Shown: positions 33,191 through 45,814 of the stretch, one piece after another
Layout of the letters: each line of letters opens with the position of its first letter
Numbering within the stretch: the first letter of the stretch is position 1
Translations under genes and position numbers: made by a program
The notes under the pieces: model-generated
Database searches by the model: none
Told to the model about the DNA's origin: nothing
The model's input: only the letters and a program-made list of their open reading frames with translations
Assembly: GCA_010093705.1 (NCBI GenBank)
Contig: MU006121.1
Location: forward strand, 1-64,000
Source: Patellaria atrata CBS 101060
Taxonomy: Eukaryota; Ascomycota; Dothideomycetes; Patellariales; Patellariaceae
Direction of reading: 5' to 3'
Length of the DNA stretch: 64,000 nucleotides

Positions 33191-35069
33191 TCAATCTGCA
33201 ATAATATCCATCAGCTCGACATTCGGCACAACGAATGGCTGGACTTTATTGCGAGTCATCGTTCTCTGTTCGAAGGCATATGCAAAACCGATGAGCTGTG
33301 CCTCACTCCATTTTCGGCCCAAAAACGAGATACCGAATGGTACCTGAGGTCCCGTAGCCACGAGATCGCCTCTCCTATTCATGACAACTTCTGCGTCAAA
33401 AGAATAGAACCCTAGCGGTACGGTGATGACTGGGGCACCAACCAAAGCCGGCACGCCAGCAGCATAACTAGTTGGAAGGATAATAGCGTCTAGATTGTCT
33501 CGATCGAGGGCTCCTAACACACCACCCTCACCGCCGAAGTAAAGATTCTGTTGATATTGCTCCCAGAACTCTGGCGCTGTGTTGTTCCAGCCCAAGGAGA
33601 GTGACGTCTCCCAGATGTCTGTGTTACGATCCGGATATTCTTCCAACGGAAATCCTTTCGTCCACTCATTCAATGATTCGAGATCCGTGATGTTGTTTGG
33701 ATTTGACGTCAATTGGTCAAGATACTGTTTGAGGTTGTTGATAAAATCGGCGTAAATGACATTGCTAGAGTTGGAATCCCTATATTCCTGGAATGCCGTG
33801 TAGTTTGCATTTTCAACGATTGTTGCACCAGCTGCCTTGAGAATCTCAAGGCTATCATAGAATGCTTCAACTTCCGGATTAGATGGGTTTGCGGCACTAC
33901 TCATGTAGATCTCAATAACGTTACTCGGGACGCCTAGTCTAACACCAGAGAGGGCAGAAAAGTTACAGAACGATGGGTAATAAGGAATTGTACCGTTATT
34001 AGGAATTGCCGATGTGTAGTTGTCCCTTGGGTCGACACCAGCGATTGCGTGCAAAATGTAAGCGGCATCCTTAACAGTGCGAGCCATTGGTCCTACCGTA
34101 TCTTGATGTTCTGAGATTGGAATAACAAGGCTACGAGAAGTGAGTCCAACCGTCGGCTTAATTCCAACGACGTTGTTTCTGTTAGAAGGGGACAGGATAG
34201 ATCCCGATGTCTATGCCAGCAGTCAGAGTCAATAAACTGTCATGCAATATGACTTCAAACGCACCTCTGTCCCTAGAGAAGCCAGAGCAAGACCAAGTGC
34301 AGAAGCAACGCCACTACCACTGGAGCTGCCGCTCGGGTCTTGATGGGGATGGTATGCTGCATAGACCTGGCCGCCGTATCCGCTCCAGCCATTACTTGAG
34401 TTCGTTGACCTAAAATTTGCCCACTCGCTCAAGCCAAGTTTTCCGAGAATGACCATTCCAGATTCACGTAATTTGGCCGCCATGTGCGAGTCTCGTGGAA
34501 CCTCCGCTCCCACCAACGCCCAAGAGCCAGCTGTAACCGTCAGTACGTGGAGTACTATGAAACATGAATCACTAACCGGTATTGTTCATCTTGTCGGAGG
34601 TGGCGATGTTGTTCTTGATAAGAATGGGAATTCCATGCAAAGGGCTATCAGGCGCCGGTGTTAACACTACGACTATCGGTAATACGGACTCTGCGAATAG
34701 CATACCCTCTCAAGGTGCCATTAGCTCTTTCAGTATCCAGTACTTCTGCTATAGATAATGCATCTGGATTCAACTCCGTGACAACGTTCAAAGTGCTGTT
34801 GACCTGACGAATCCTCGCAGTGTATGCATTAACTAAGTCTACACTGCTGAACAGGCCGCTTTCAAGCCCCTGAGCGAGGTCTTCCACAGTGACATCTATG
34901 AGTTTAGGGAACGTCACGTTCCCAGCTAACCGTTGCTGAGCATAGTTCAAGGGAATGGACGGAAGACAAGGCACTTACATGAAACGTACGATAGGCTACA
35001 TGATACCAATTCACTACCTATAACGGTAGTGGCAATAACACGGAAAACGCTGCGAAGGAATTGATGCAT
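33191..35069 (-). CDS. Amidase signature family protein, possibly secreted
   Basis: Amidase-signature enzymes hydrolyse amide bonds with a Ser-cisSer-Lys triad. Five exons (35069-34979, 34925-34706, 34644-34577, 34530-34265, 34210-33191) give 554 residues with consistent phases. The triad region is plain: Lys in HGIPILIKNN, the GSSSGSG loop in DPSGSSSGSGVASALG, and the nucleophile in TSGSILSPS. Further family text is VGIKPTVGLTSRSLVIPISE and DTVGPMARTVKDAAYIL. The first 25 residues are fairly hydrophobic (MHQFLRSVFRVIATTVIG), and many NxS/T sites follow, which suggests passage through the secretory route. The first splice choice (donor GTAAGT at 34978, acceptor GGTTAG) is the least certain part. 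The substrate cannot be told. Similar fungal proteins are often annotated as Glu-tRNA amidotransferase subunit A, but the length and N-terminus do not favour that role. Confidence 0.88.
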
Positions 35070-35957
35070 CTTGGGAAGTTGCGGAATAGGAGGGAATATG
35101 CAAGGAACAGAGAAGCACTTGAAAACAATTCTAGAGCTACAGGGGCGGGCGGTCTGAGTTATATAACTTCTCCGTTAGTTAATAAGAAGAGTAGGAAATA
35201 AGAGACCTTATGATGGTGACACAAAAGTGCTTGACTCCTCGGAGCAAAACTAAGGACGTCATATTCATGATTCGATAAATATTGTTTCAACTAAAAGAGA
35301 TATAGCATTGCGTCAATAGACGTAGTTAAAAATGCTAAAAGTAGAGTAACAAGACCTACAGAAGCCATGGAAAAGTGCAATCAACGGCAATTGGATAGGA
35401 GTACCAATTCTCCACAACTAGGTGTCGCGGCTACATATCTATCAGTATACAGGACCGTATCAGTGCACAGTTTTACAGTATGAAGACTCTCGTCATGCCG
35501 TGCCCGCAAGCCTACCTTATCTGGTGTCCCTGGTAAAAAGGTGCCTGAGAAGGGAAAGAGTCTTGGGACTAGATAAGGAAGGTGCTACACGAATCGAGTA
35601 TCTTGGCGATAAAAAGCATCAGTCACGTGAAGTAGACGCCAACAACGTTCAAGAAATCCTATCGAGGTAATATGTTATTGAATGCTTCCCTTTTACTTTT
35701 CCCGCTGTTCTTAATAGTCGTTTCATTTAGAAGCAATAACCGCAGAGAAAAAAAAAATCGACAATTTCATACATATCGTTTTGAGTGTATCACACTCATA
35801 TGCTACGCCAATTGGTATCGAGCTCAAACAGCGTCCGTAACCCAACTTTATGTGCAAGAAGATGGAGACAGCCGTGATAATACACGTCCATTAGAACCGT
35901 AAACGCCAAGCAACCCGAGATAATGCTTCCAAAGTAGAAGAAGGAAATGTAGCTTTT
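35070..35957. other. Intergenic region between amidase and lipid phosphatase genes
   Basis: Amidase promoter and the 3' flank of the phosphatase gene. Short open frames exist but none has codon or family support. Confidence 0.55.
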
Positions 35958-37670
35958 CTAATACAAATTTCCATGGGGCGGAGGCTGCGATGTCTGTTCA
36001 ACCCTGGAAGGCGCTCCCTGTGATGACGGCGAAGTCACCACGGTTGTTGGAATATTCCTTGGCCCAGTCTCTATATTACCGGGAGAATTCGGATGCGGTG
36101 CTTCCTGGGAGTGGACTGAAGGGAGTTGTGGTGCCGTCTGGGATTGATAGGAAATGTCTGATCCGCGGTCATAAACACCTTGGGCATGACTTCCCGTGAG
36201 AGTATATTGTGGATTAAGCTCATAGCTTTCCTCCTCTTCGGATGATGACTCCCAATACCCGTCATTAAGTGTAGTTCCCTGGTTTCTAGAAGAAAATGGA
36301 TTCGTGGGAGGTAGATTTGCCTCGCTGCTCCCAAGTCCCGATCCTTCCCGCCGCCGTTGCGTCTCTGATATCTGTTGTCTGAACACATTTCCTCCATGTT
36401 CCTCCGGTGTTACTCTGGAAGTAGAATATGCGCCGTCCCGAGCCTCGACGTCCATTGGCGCTGGAGCCCGCCGAAGAGGCTCAATGCTTTCATCAGGTCT
36501 AAGATCAGCTGGTGGCGCTTGTGGCTCCTTTCCCCAAGCACGTATCGGATATGCCCTACCCTTTCGCCAGGTTTCAGAAACCGGTGGGAAGTATTGTCGA
36601 TAAGAGCCCCACGCAACAAGCATACCAAGCGCGCTGCCAGAAAGAACATCAAAAGGATGGTGTCGTGCGTCCATGATACGACTTCCCGCGATCAGGGAGG
36701 CGCCGAGGGAAGGTATGATGACAATAAAAGATTTCCATACCTCACCCTTTGAATCTAGGACATGTAGTTTTGCTGCCAGGTATATGGATAGGTAAAACAG
36801 TCCAGCGAAAGCAGCTAGAAATCTTAGTAAGATATGCAAAGAAATTCGGGACTTGGCCTTACTTACTACTACTATGTCCAGAGGGAAAGCTTCTAAAGCC
36901 ATCTTTCAATATGTGATTGTCCGTCTGGGTACATACTGTATGATTGACCAAGCCCCAAGGTGTAGGATCTTGCATGACATTCGGTTGACATCTGTCAATG
37001 AGATCTGGTCTAGGTTTACCGATCGCGTTCTTCAAAGCACCTGTTCTCTGTCTTAGCTTTGATTCTCAACCCAACTCAGATAATATCCTACCCGTAACTG
37101 TAAAAGCAGCTCCAACAGACAAGAACAAGCCGAGTATACCGCAATTGAGTTCCCACAATCTATCCTTAAAACGATATCTACCCGCTAACTTCCTCCTAAA
37201 ACCCGAACCCGGGACGGATGGTTGATGCGAGAAAATGCCATCAATAACCAAGGTATAAATAGCAATGACCACTGCGGGGACAAAGCAGACAAGGACGACG
37301 AGCTCAGGGACAGGTATCCGCTCGTGGACGGCATATTTGTATTGTAGCGTATAATTACGCAAGGAGAATTCTTGGTGGAAGGGTTCAACAGCATCAATAG
37401 CTGTAAATGCGGCGATTAGGATGCTGGTGGTTGCAATGTCAGCGTGCAATCGATTAGGGTAGGAGGTCGCGTGCGATTTTGAAGGGATCATGTGTCTCTC
37501 ATGGCAAGAAACTTACAATATTATAACATAGTCAAATAAGTATCTATCTATATTAGCGCTTGTGTGTCCAGCCGGGGTTATGATATTTCCTAAACCTACG
37601 AGAGTATTACTTTGACAGGGAGCTTTTTCTTCGAGAATGGCAATTTCTGGGTGATGGAGAAACGATCCAT
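35958..37670 (-). CDS. PAP2-type lipid phosphate phosphatase (Dpp1/Lpp1-like)
   Basis: Integral membrane enzyme that removes phosphate from phosphatidate, diacylglycerol pyrophosphate and related lipids. Five exons (37670-37600, 37543-37517, 37423-37092, 37040-36867, 36814-35958) give 486 residues with matching phases. The second exon is only 27 bases. It is supported by the restored text VKVILSYLFDYVIIFILIAAF, which is the first membrane segment. The three phosphatase motifs are complete: KNAIGKPRP (KxxxxxxRP), FPSGHSS, and SRIMDARHHPFD (SRxxxxxHxxxD). About six hydrophobic segments occur. After the last one (about residue 300) comes a 190-residue polar tail rich in Ser, Pro and Glu, longer than in yeast Dpp1 (289 residues in all) and typical of filamentous fungi. 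The exact substrate among the Dpp1, Lpp1 and PAP types is inferred only from the family. Confidence 0.93.
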
Positions 37671-39463
37671 TATAACGAGAGGTAGTTGCGCTGCAACAGC
37701 AGAGACGAGGAGTGAATGTTATAAGTATTCAACTCGACGTTTGTGTCTCTGAGTAGGGCGGAGCAAAGCGATTTGAGAGTTGGGAGTCGTGGGAGTGTAA
37801 TAACTCTGTACGACGGGGAGGGTTGTAGTGGCTCAGCTTGTAGATGTTGTCGTACAGTACAACAAGGGTGTAAGGAGGGAAAATGAGAAACGAAGGTAAA
37901 ACGCAGATGATGGAGACAAAGAGAGGATTATGGGCAGGCGTAAAACATTATGGCCCTCCTGCGATGAAGGGCAGCTCCAAGCCTGTGACAGCCCCAGGAA
38001 AAGTAACAAGAGAGACCGCGAATGCCAAGCCGAGCCAGAAGGCCTTAAAGCTCAGCACCTCAGCAAGTGAACATATGTAGCTTATAAGGTAGCGACAGCG
38101 CCCACTGCTGCGGCTGAGTAGGTTATTCACGACTTATTCTGCGTTTTCACTGAATATTGATTAGTAGGTATCGTATTTGACTTCTGTGGCTACCTACATC
38201 TTTTCACGATGATAGTTCTAACGACAACCTAAGCTGGAATGTCCCTAAAGGTAGGTAAGTCTCCTTCCAAGGTAGCCGCCCAGTCATCATTCCCTGTACT
38301 CCTACTGGACTCCTTAAGATTGTCACAACCTTTCAGTCTCCGTACAGGGCTGGTTTGTAAAGAGAGTAAAGTACTGTACAGTCATGATACCGTCGTCCAC
38401 TCAGGAGTACCGTTTCTTCGCCGATGAATAAATGTAACAGTGTTTTTCAAACACTGAGAAACCGTCAAGAGGCATTGATTGGTGGTAACTTTTTGATGCC
38501 AAGAGGCTTTAAAATTACCTTACATTGTTCCAGGCTCCTCAGGTTCATTTGTTACTGTAATAAAAGTTCCCTGCTTACCTACCCTAGCTATATTTTACCT
38601 ATGGTTAGTGCAACTTAATATCACTCCAGATCAGCTACGAAAGTCTACGATATCAACATCAGACAATCACGAGAATTATATCGTACTGAGTATATAGAAC
38701 TGATGTCAGCGTCCCGATGATTATTTAGGTTCTCCATTGATTTTATAACCTCTAGATACGGCTAAGTCTTCTCCTCCTGGAAAAGACCATGCTGTCAATC
38801 TGATACCATTGAACAAGCTCGCAATATAGGAGCTCGTTGCTTTTTCCGCCGCAAACAAACACTAGGTTGATAAACAGAAGGGTATCCCGATCCGCCTTAT
38901 CATGAGGCAGGATGAGGGTTTGACTATGTGCGTGTGAAATGCCGGTGACCCCTTCTTGCAATTTAATGTCCATTCCATTCTCAACCACGACTTTGAAAAG
39001 TCGCCTCCCCACGTCATTAAATTTCCTAGCCGCGAACATCATGACAAGTGGCAATCCGGCAATAACCAGCTTCACTGTGCAAGACGGACTAGGGATCCAA
39101 AAGCAGCAATGTGATAATGCAACAGTGCTTTTCCTCCAAATTTTAGGGGTGCTATTTCCACCGGCAAACAAATTAGAAAAAAGGGAACTCGAATCGACCA
39201 TCCTAGAATGGGGCACGAATATGTATGTCGGTGGATACAAAGGAAATCGCTAGAAGCAAAAGCAGAAAATTGACAATATGGCAGGGGTAAAAACTCAATC
39301 GCTTGCAATGCCGGGAAATGACCACGCTATGACGCTCATACAGGATTTTTTGGTACAAGGAGATGGTAGATTGTAGATTTGCAAGACCCAAGCTGATAAC
39401 CCCCTAGGATAGGGAAATACCCCTCAGCTGACGACAGAAGGTGCCAGACAATATTTGCCTCCA
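37671..39463. other. Intergenic region between lipid phosphatase and cyclin genes
   Basis: GTACAGTAC at 37852-37860 and GTACTGTAC at 38371-38379 lie in the promoter-side half. Overlapping open frames on both strands at 38752-39253 have no family support, and I could not decide between them. Confidence 0.5.
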
Positions 39464-40744
39464 TCATTGGATGAAATGAGGAGCATAGTACTGTTGATGA
39501 TACTGCATTTGAGGCATCTGTTGCGTCGAAGGTTGGGAGGTTGGGGTTGGCGGATACAGGTGAGGAAGTATGCGTTGTTCCTTTCCGAAGTTGTTGTTTC
39601 CGAATTGTTCGTTTTCGGGAGTGATCGGAGGAGTGAGGCACCCGTGCTGTACCATAGGCCCATGGTTCTTGTGGGGGGTCTGGGGAGCAAGATATACGTT
39701 CGAAACCGGGACAGGCTCTTTGACGGACATCTCAATTGGTGGTGTTGCAGTCGCACGCCGGGCAAGTTGAACGTGTCGTTGAAGGAAGTCATCGACAGTA
39801 ATTGCGACATGAGAAAGATGCGCTGAAGAGTATTTCTTGGTGAGGATCTGCGACGGGTTGTAAAGATGGTTTGAGAGACTCAGGACGGTTCCGGCATCAT
39901 AGCCAGATGACCAGTCCGAGTGCCTTGGTTGTGGTCGGCCAAGGATGCACTGAGCGAGAGTCAGGGCAGATCGAGCGAGCACAGAGGGCCTAACGGAAAC
40001 GAATTCCCTATGAAAAAGAGCCATTTCACTGATGAACCATGTCATGTGGCGCAATTCTTGGTCTTCTTCCGCTTCCTCTAAAGCCAATTCGAGGAATGCA
40101 TCCACCGTTGGATGGCCAACAGCCCAGTTGAGGGTTTGTAAGACATGCCATTCCATTTGAGTGAACATCTCATCGTCATATAGGGAGCAGCACATTGACT
40201 TGAGTTCTCTTACGGTTGGGACACGGTCCTTCCTATCTCCGTACTTTGCCGCGATGAGCAGGGCCGCACAACCGACTAGTTGGTAATGCTTCTTGTACAC
40301 GACCCGTTTGGAACAGTACCGATCGAGGAGGTTGATGGAGAGGAATAGCGTGTCAGGAAGGAGCTGGAAGGCAGTGTGGGCCTCAATGAGGAAGTCAAGG
40401 AGGTAGGGCCGCATGTACCATTGAACTTCGGTTTGAATGTCAATCGAATTGACGTCGGGCATTGTTTCTGACTACTGAATGTCAGCGGCTTAACTTTAAT
40501 AACAGAGGGGGACGGCAGGGAAACGAACCTCCATGTGTTCCATGTGGTCAATAATGTCGTTTTGATATTCGTCCGCAGTCAATCTTGATAACTCCAGTCC
40601 AAGCTCCTTCTGACGATATTTCGCCATGATCCTAGCTCTCTCACGTTGTTCCGTACGCATGGCAAAAATTCCATCGTCGTCTGATTCGACAAAGAAGCTG
40701 TCACACGGTCCATACTGAGAGCGGAGTGGGTATTGGTACGCCAT
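39464..40744 (-). CDS. G1/S-type cyclin (Cln/Puc1-like)
   Basis: Regulatory partner of the main cyclin-dependent kinase, driving entry into the cycle. The exons 40744-40529 and 40471-39464 give 407 residues. The intron (donor GTTCGT, acceptor CAGTAG, CTGAC branch) is phase 0 and joins HMEHME to SETMPDVNSID. The cyclin box occupies about 75-200: IQTEVQWYMRPYLLDFLIEA, LFLSINLLDRYCS, QLVGCAALLIAAKY and FTQMEWHVLQTLNWAVGHPT. A second cyclin fold follows to about 300 (LSLSNHLYNPSQILTKKYSS). The tail is rich in Pro, Gln and Tyr, with TPP and TPE sites (GCLTPPITPENEQ) that could serve phosphorylation-driven turnover. The upstream region is unusually long and gene-free (see the leader entry). Mitotic B-type cyclins differ in their box sequence, so the G1 class is preferred. 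Confidence 0.9.
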
Positions 40745-42289
40745 GATGTTAGGTGTTGTAAAGAGGGGACGTCAATTCTCCGGGATAGACAAATTACGCA
40801 AAGTTTGAAGTAGAAGCCTTCTGAGAAAGAGTGGAAGGCTCGAAAATGAACCAGATTAGTGAGTGATGGCCTGATAAATGGCTATGAAAACGATTGTAAT
40901 TAGTTAGAGAGAACAATTGAAACGATCGATAAAGCTGATGACCTAGATTATGATGAGGCTAGGTGACTAGTTATAACGGGGTTTCAAAGAAGTCTGGAGC
41001 ATGCGACCTGTCAGCTATTCTGTTTTCGTTATGTGCAGAGATGCACCACTCAAGGTCTCCATACCTTGAGAATTAAAAGTATTAGAACTAAAGGAGTGAG
41101 GTGCAAACTAGAGAAAATTGGTGGCCTGGAGCGTGCCCCTTGCGAATTGCATCCGAGAAGTCGAAGAATGGGCAATGGCTTTGATGTCTCTCACAGGGAT
41201 AGTCCTTTCGGTAGCAGAACACGAATGAACGAGTCCGCTATTGTAGAGTCAGGAGTAATCCGGGGAATGTGGAACAACTGCTAGCGCAAGATGCCACGAG
41301 CCTTACGCAAGGTATCCATATTAGTGGTGAAGCAAACCGCATCTCGAAGGTTTATACTCACAGGAGATATCTCACTCTTCAGGAAGCTCTCAAGAGGATG
41401 TCGATAGGGTACTGGGGACTACGTAGTAGCGTAGATAAGGCCGGAGTCCTAGCTGCTGAAAAGAAGGCAAATTAGTGGATTGGGTTTTAGTTGGAACATT
41501 ATAGAAAAGTTGGAAGTAGATTGACAGCGAAAAGTGTTACGCGGATTTAACGCGATTGAGCCCCAAATTTGCCACGGAATGAGCTAGGTCCAAAGGCAAA
41601 CGGTCAAATCTCGGCGTGTGTATAATCATCTGCATATCTGGTAGTGAATGTGGTTGATGAACGTGTGAGTTGGTGAAGTAAATTGGTGGACGGCTTGTAG
41701 AGCTCTTTGTTTCCATACATGTGAACAACAATCTTAGCAAACACCAATCAAACGCGGCTGACCAGATTCAATAGTGTAGACCAGTTCTCATACCGAAGAT
41801 TGTGCTGTGATGGAAAAGGTATACCCGTAAGTGCCACCGATAGACTTTCTTTGTTGTTGGATCTGGTGATGCTGATTTCTTGAGTGTAGAAGATATCAAA
41901 TCTAAAATGCCCAGAGTTGCCTTGATCGTCGACATAATCTTGCCGGTTGATTGAAACCAATTCGCCGAATCTCAACTCTTATCTCTCTTTCCCAGCTAAA
42001 GAAAGCCACACATAGACCCATTTTCTTTTTGGTTTGAAGATCTTCCGGGATCCAATACTCGAGGTATCAAGCATCAATCTCGAATATGCCTCTCAAATAT
42101 GACTGGGTCCAACGTAGTACGGTATTATCTGGCCGTCCGTGGTGTAGTTGCACTTTGGATGTTTGCTACTCCCCGGCCCATCAAGAAGCGGGAATTGTCT
42201 CACAGGAAGGATAAAGTGTGAAAAGACACCTTGACTTACCGATAGTTAAGGGTGAGGTTAAGCCGGGTACTTGTCTTTCCAGGGAAAAG

Positions 42290-42715
42290 ACGAGGTATAG
42301 AGTGGTCGAGTGTGTGAAGGGATGGTGGTGCTCTGCGATCAACGGAGAGATGAGATGATATCGACAGCTGGCGACAGATCCGGGCGGACGTCAGTCGATA
42401 CAAGGAGATGCAGAGATAGGGAGAGAAGGGAAGGGTATTTGAGGTCGGTATAGAGGTCGTATGTAGGAGAGGGAAGAAGGAAGGTTAGTGGAGATACGGC
42501 TGGGGAGTGAACCGAGATCTCAGGAGAGATGCAGTGTCGAAACAGGCAGATCGTACACTGTATCTACTCCAATCCAATCCTCAAGACTCCAAGGAAAAGA
42601 GGAGGGTAATTGATGAGGAAAGGAAGAGGTGGAGGGAGTGAAGGGAGTGGAGGAGAAGAGGGTAGGAAAAGAGAGATGGAGTGATGAGGGTAATGGAGTG
42701 GCTCTCGCGTTGCAA
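42290..42715 (-). promoter_or_regulatory. Pyrimidine-rich stretch, possible start of the cyclin leader
   Basis: On the minus strand, which is the sense strand of the cyclin gene, this stretch is strongly C/T rich, as in fungal core promoters and 5' leaders. A good donor GTAAGTCAA sits just downstream at 42239. If transcription starts here the leader would be about 1.5-2 kb, with short upstream reading frames such as those at 41748-41975 and 41537-41740 (both minus). This is inference without transcript data. Confidence 0.35.
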
Positions 42716-44872
42716 AAAGATCAGGGCCAAGGTTAGAGATTCGATTCGGTCCAGCAGTGAATGGGGATTATGGGGAGGCTAAACCGATCTAAACCATTTT
42801 CGATACCAGCAAAAAAAGGACAGAAAGGTAGACTTCCAGCTTCCTTGCTCAAGACTCTCTCATAGCCAATCCGCACCGCCGGGCATAGGAAGTACGAAAA
42901 CGCCAGCCCTGCAACAGCTTTAACACCTTTCGACAAGTCGGGTAAGGGAGCGAGAAGGATGGATCTCTTGTGGCTCTGATGCTGCGTTGTAAAGTAACTA
43001 AAAAGTTGCTTTTCACCCTCTCAGGCTATGGCTAATGCAACAAGAAACTCGTCAATCTGGTCCATCCCTGAAAATGACTCCAGCTTCATGCAAGCACTTT
43101 AGCACTTCTTTTTTTGAAGCCTGTTGATGCAAGAGAAAAACACGCTATACACGCTCTTCCGATTTTACCAGAGAAAACCGCGTTTCTGGCTGCTAATAAG
43201 GTACGATTTCAGAATCAGAACCGCGTTCTCATCAAAATTCACCTCCACCTCATTCACGTCCTTCTCGAATCCTTACTGTGGCTTCGATATCAGCCGCTCT
43301 AAATAACCCAAAGAGCTTCTGCTGGTTCTGCCACGCTGAACTAAACCCCCCTCGGCCCCTCAGCTGTGCGATTCGCCTAAGGCCCACCATGCTGTCTTGT
43401 TACTCTTGTACTCTTTCATCTCCGCACCAAAACACGCCAGGTGAGAAAAAGGCAGAGATGAGGAGCATCACGATGAACGCGTCTGTAATTCTCCAATAAG
43501 AACTCTGAAAGAGCCTCCGCACGGCCAAACACGACGCGGGAAACCCTCCTGCCTGATCTTTCCATCCTTTTGCCTGTAATTGAAGAAGCGGCACGACTGG
43601 CTGAACGCCGTAGGCTCGTCAAAGCCGTAGTCGAATCAGATTCGCACCACTTTCCGAGCGAGCCTCAGTGTGAGACCGAATTATGCACGCTTACAGTGCT
43701 TGCAGACTTTTTGCAGTTTACAACCCTAGATCCAGCCAATCTCGACTGTCTTGCAGCAACGAAACATCAAGATTTCTACCCTGTCGTGCCTTTGTTTAAA
43801 GCCTGCATATACAACCAAATTCCCAGTTCAGGAACTTCAGTCTAATCTACCGTGCCTCACTTTCCAGCCCCCAATCCGCCAGGACGGGCCACTTGGCTAC
43901 CTTCTACCAGGAACTCCCATGAATGGCTGCATGAGCTATGATCGATAATAAGTACCACGCGAGTTACAGTATGGAAGTCCAGAGGGTAAGGTATTCTCAA
44001 GTCTTCCTGAACATCGCTGTGGAATTGATAACCTCCTAATAAGTACCAGACTATTAGGACAAATCGAACGTATTAGCGGACCCGGCAAACTGTTCTTGAC
44101 GCTAATAAATGGGGGAACACGTTTTGGTATCATTTTTTCCATTCACTTATACTGTACCCTCCTTTTATTTAAACTGCTCTAAGCTTTACAATACGGAAGC
44201 ACCGAATGTACGGGGTACTGTAGCTCTAGCCGTAAAAATAACCTTTCAATGTTGATCTGTAGGTCCCTCCGTACTGTCCACTCAGACTCGAGGCTCCTTG
44301 ATCATTATTGTGTAGGAGAGTAGAGAATGTACACAATTGTACGTGTGATGCGACCGTACCAACGGCAGAAGTCTTCTTATTAATACTTCGGGTTCAACAA
44401 GCCCAGGACTCCTGTAGCCTAACAAGTGTACAAGGGACCGAGAAATGCCAACCGTGACAGGGTAAGGGATATGTCCTGAGAGGTACAAATAACTTACGGT
44501 AACAACGCTGGCTGTATATTCAGAATTTAGTGGAGGCAACATGCGAGTCACTGCTTCACCAACGCTCTCAACTGCGGTGTGACTTCGCAAAGAAAAGGCC
44601 GCAATACATGTTTCGGTTGTGCAAAGCAACAGGCAAACTGACGGATACCGGCGAGACGATTACTTTCGGTGGGCTTACTGATAATAGCAGAAACATTTTA
44701 AGGCATCGGCAAAGGCAGATCTAGCATCATGGTTCCACAATGAGTCGGGTAATATTGTAATGAGGATCTTGCTCCGGAGGTGGAGCTGCTTTTGAAGATT
44801 TGAGATCCCTTGCGTTCACCTCACTTTACTATGGAGAAATCGAAGTATTAGTACAGCAGTAAGCACTGGGTT

Positions 44873-44930
44873 CAGCATCATCATCAGCATCATCATCATC
44901 ATCATCATCCTCATCATCCTCATCATTATC
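44873..44930 (+). repeat. ATC trinucleotide microsatellite
   Basis: A run of atc/cat triplets with a few agc and ctc interruptions covers about 58 bases. Confidence 0.95.
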
Positions 44931-45790
44931 GCCGACTCTCTTTGCCTAGTTCTACTGTACTCGTACTGATCATACTTCATTATCATAGACGACGACAAGT
45001 GCCCCTGATTAAGGTAAATTGGTAAAATCGTTCCTTGCAGAATCCTACCAGCGGTCGAGGGGCGCTTCGTGATGAAGTTATGTGGGTTTGGCGGCTAATA
45101 AATTTAAGGTGAAGGTTCGTAATTGATTTCCTGGAATATTTTAGGCCCACACTGTCACGTAAAATCCTAAGGACACGCCCCCTTGGTCGCGTGTCAGGTC
45201 GCGATGCAGATTGTTCCATAAGCATAAAACCATTTCAGTTAATGCTTCCAGAAGATTTCAAATGAGCAAGTATGGCCACTCTGGAGGGACAAACCGTATC
45301 TCACACTTGACTATTTTTTTTAAGACTATCATAATTTCACCACTCCATGAAAAAGTAGCATCTCCCCATAGCTCCTCTGCCGTATTGATATTCCGCTTTG
45401 TTTGAAACGCCTGTTGGGATTTGTAAGGTTTAATCATAGCCAGTAACTTACGCGGAGACAGGTACCGCTCTGAATTTCTCCCATGTATCGAGACTCTACA
45501 AAGTACAAAGCGCTTGGATAAGATTTCAGCAAACTATCTTGCTACCTACATCCCAATTCGCTGAATGAATTGTAGTTCCTCGTATCTAACGACCGTTTTC
45601 CGAATAAGATACGATCCACTCTATTCTATTCTGCTGTACCATAAGCTATTATTCAATTTGAGCAAATCTATTTTGGGATTTTCGATGCTGTCGCCATATC
45701 TTTACGCTTAAAAAAGGTACTGTATTCTTGGCCTTTTCGACTCTTGTCGTTCGCTACCTTTTACTCCACAGCTTGTACTAATCTAGTTCA

Positions 45791-45814
45791 TACGTAGGTA
45801 CGTAGGTACGTACA
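45791..45814 (+). repeat. 8-bp tandem repeat
   Basis: The unit tacgtagg occurs twice exactly, followed by the partial copy tacgtaca. Each unit contains the self-complementary word tacgta. Confidence 0.85.

Noticed and set aside
38752-39253. Overlapping open frames of 162 (-) and 104 (+) codons
   Set aside because: Neither shows a family, introns or a hydrophobicity pattern that would favour it over the other. Chance is the simplest explanation.
43114-43950. Cluster of short frames on both strands
   Set aside because: They overlap one another, lack recognisable motifs and no splice combination gave a familiar protein.
44873-44930. Triplet repeat as a coding His or Met run
   Set aside because: The surrounding frame has no other coding character. 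It is an intergenic microsatellite.
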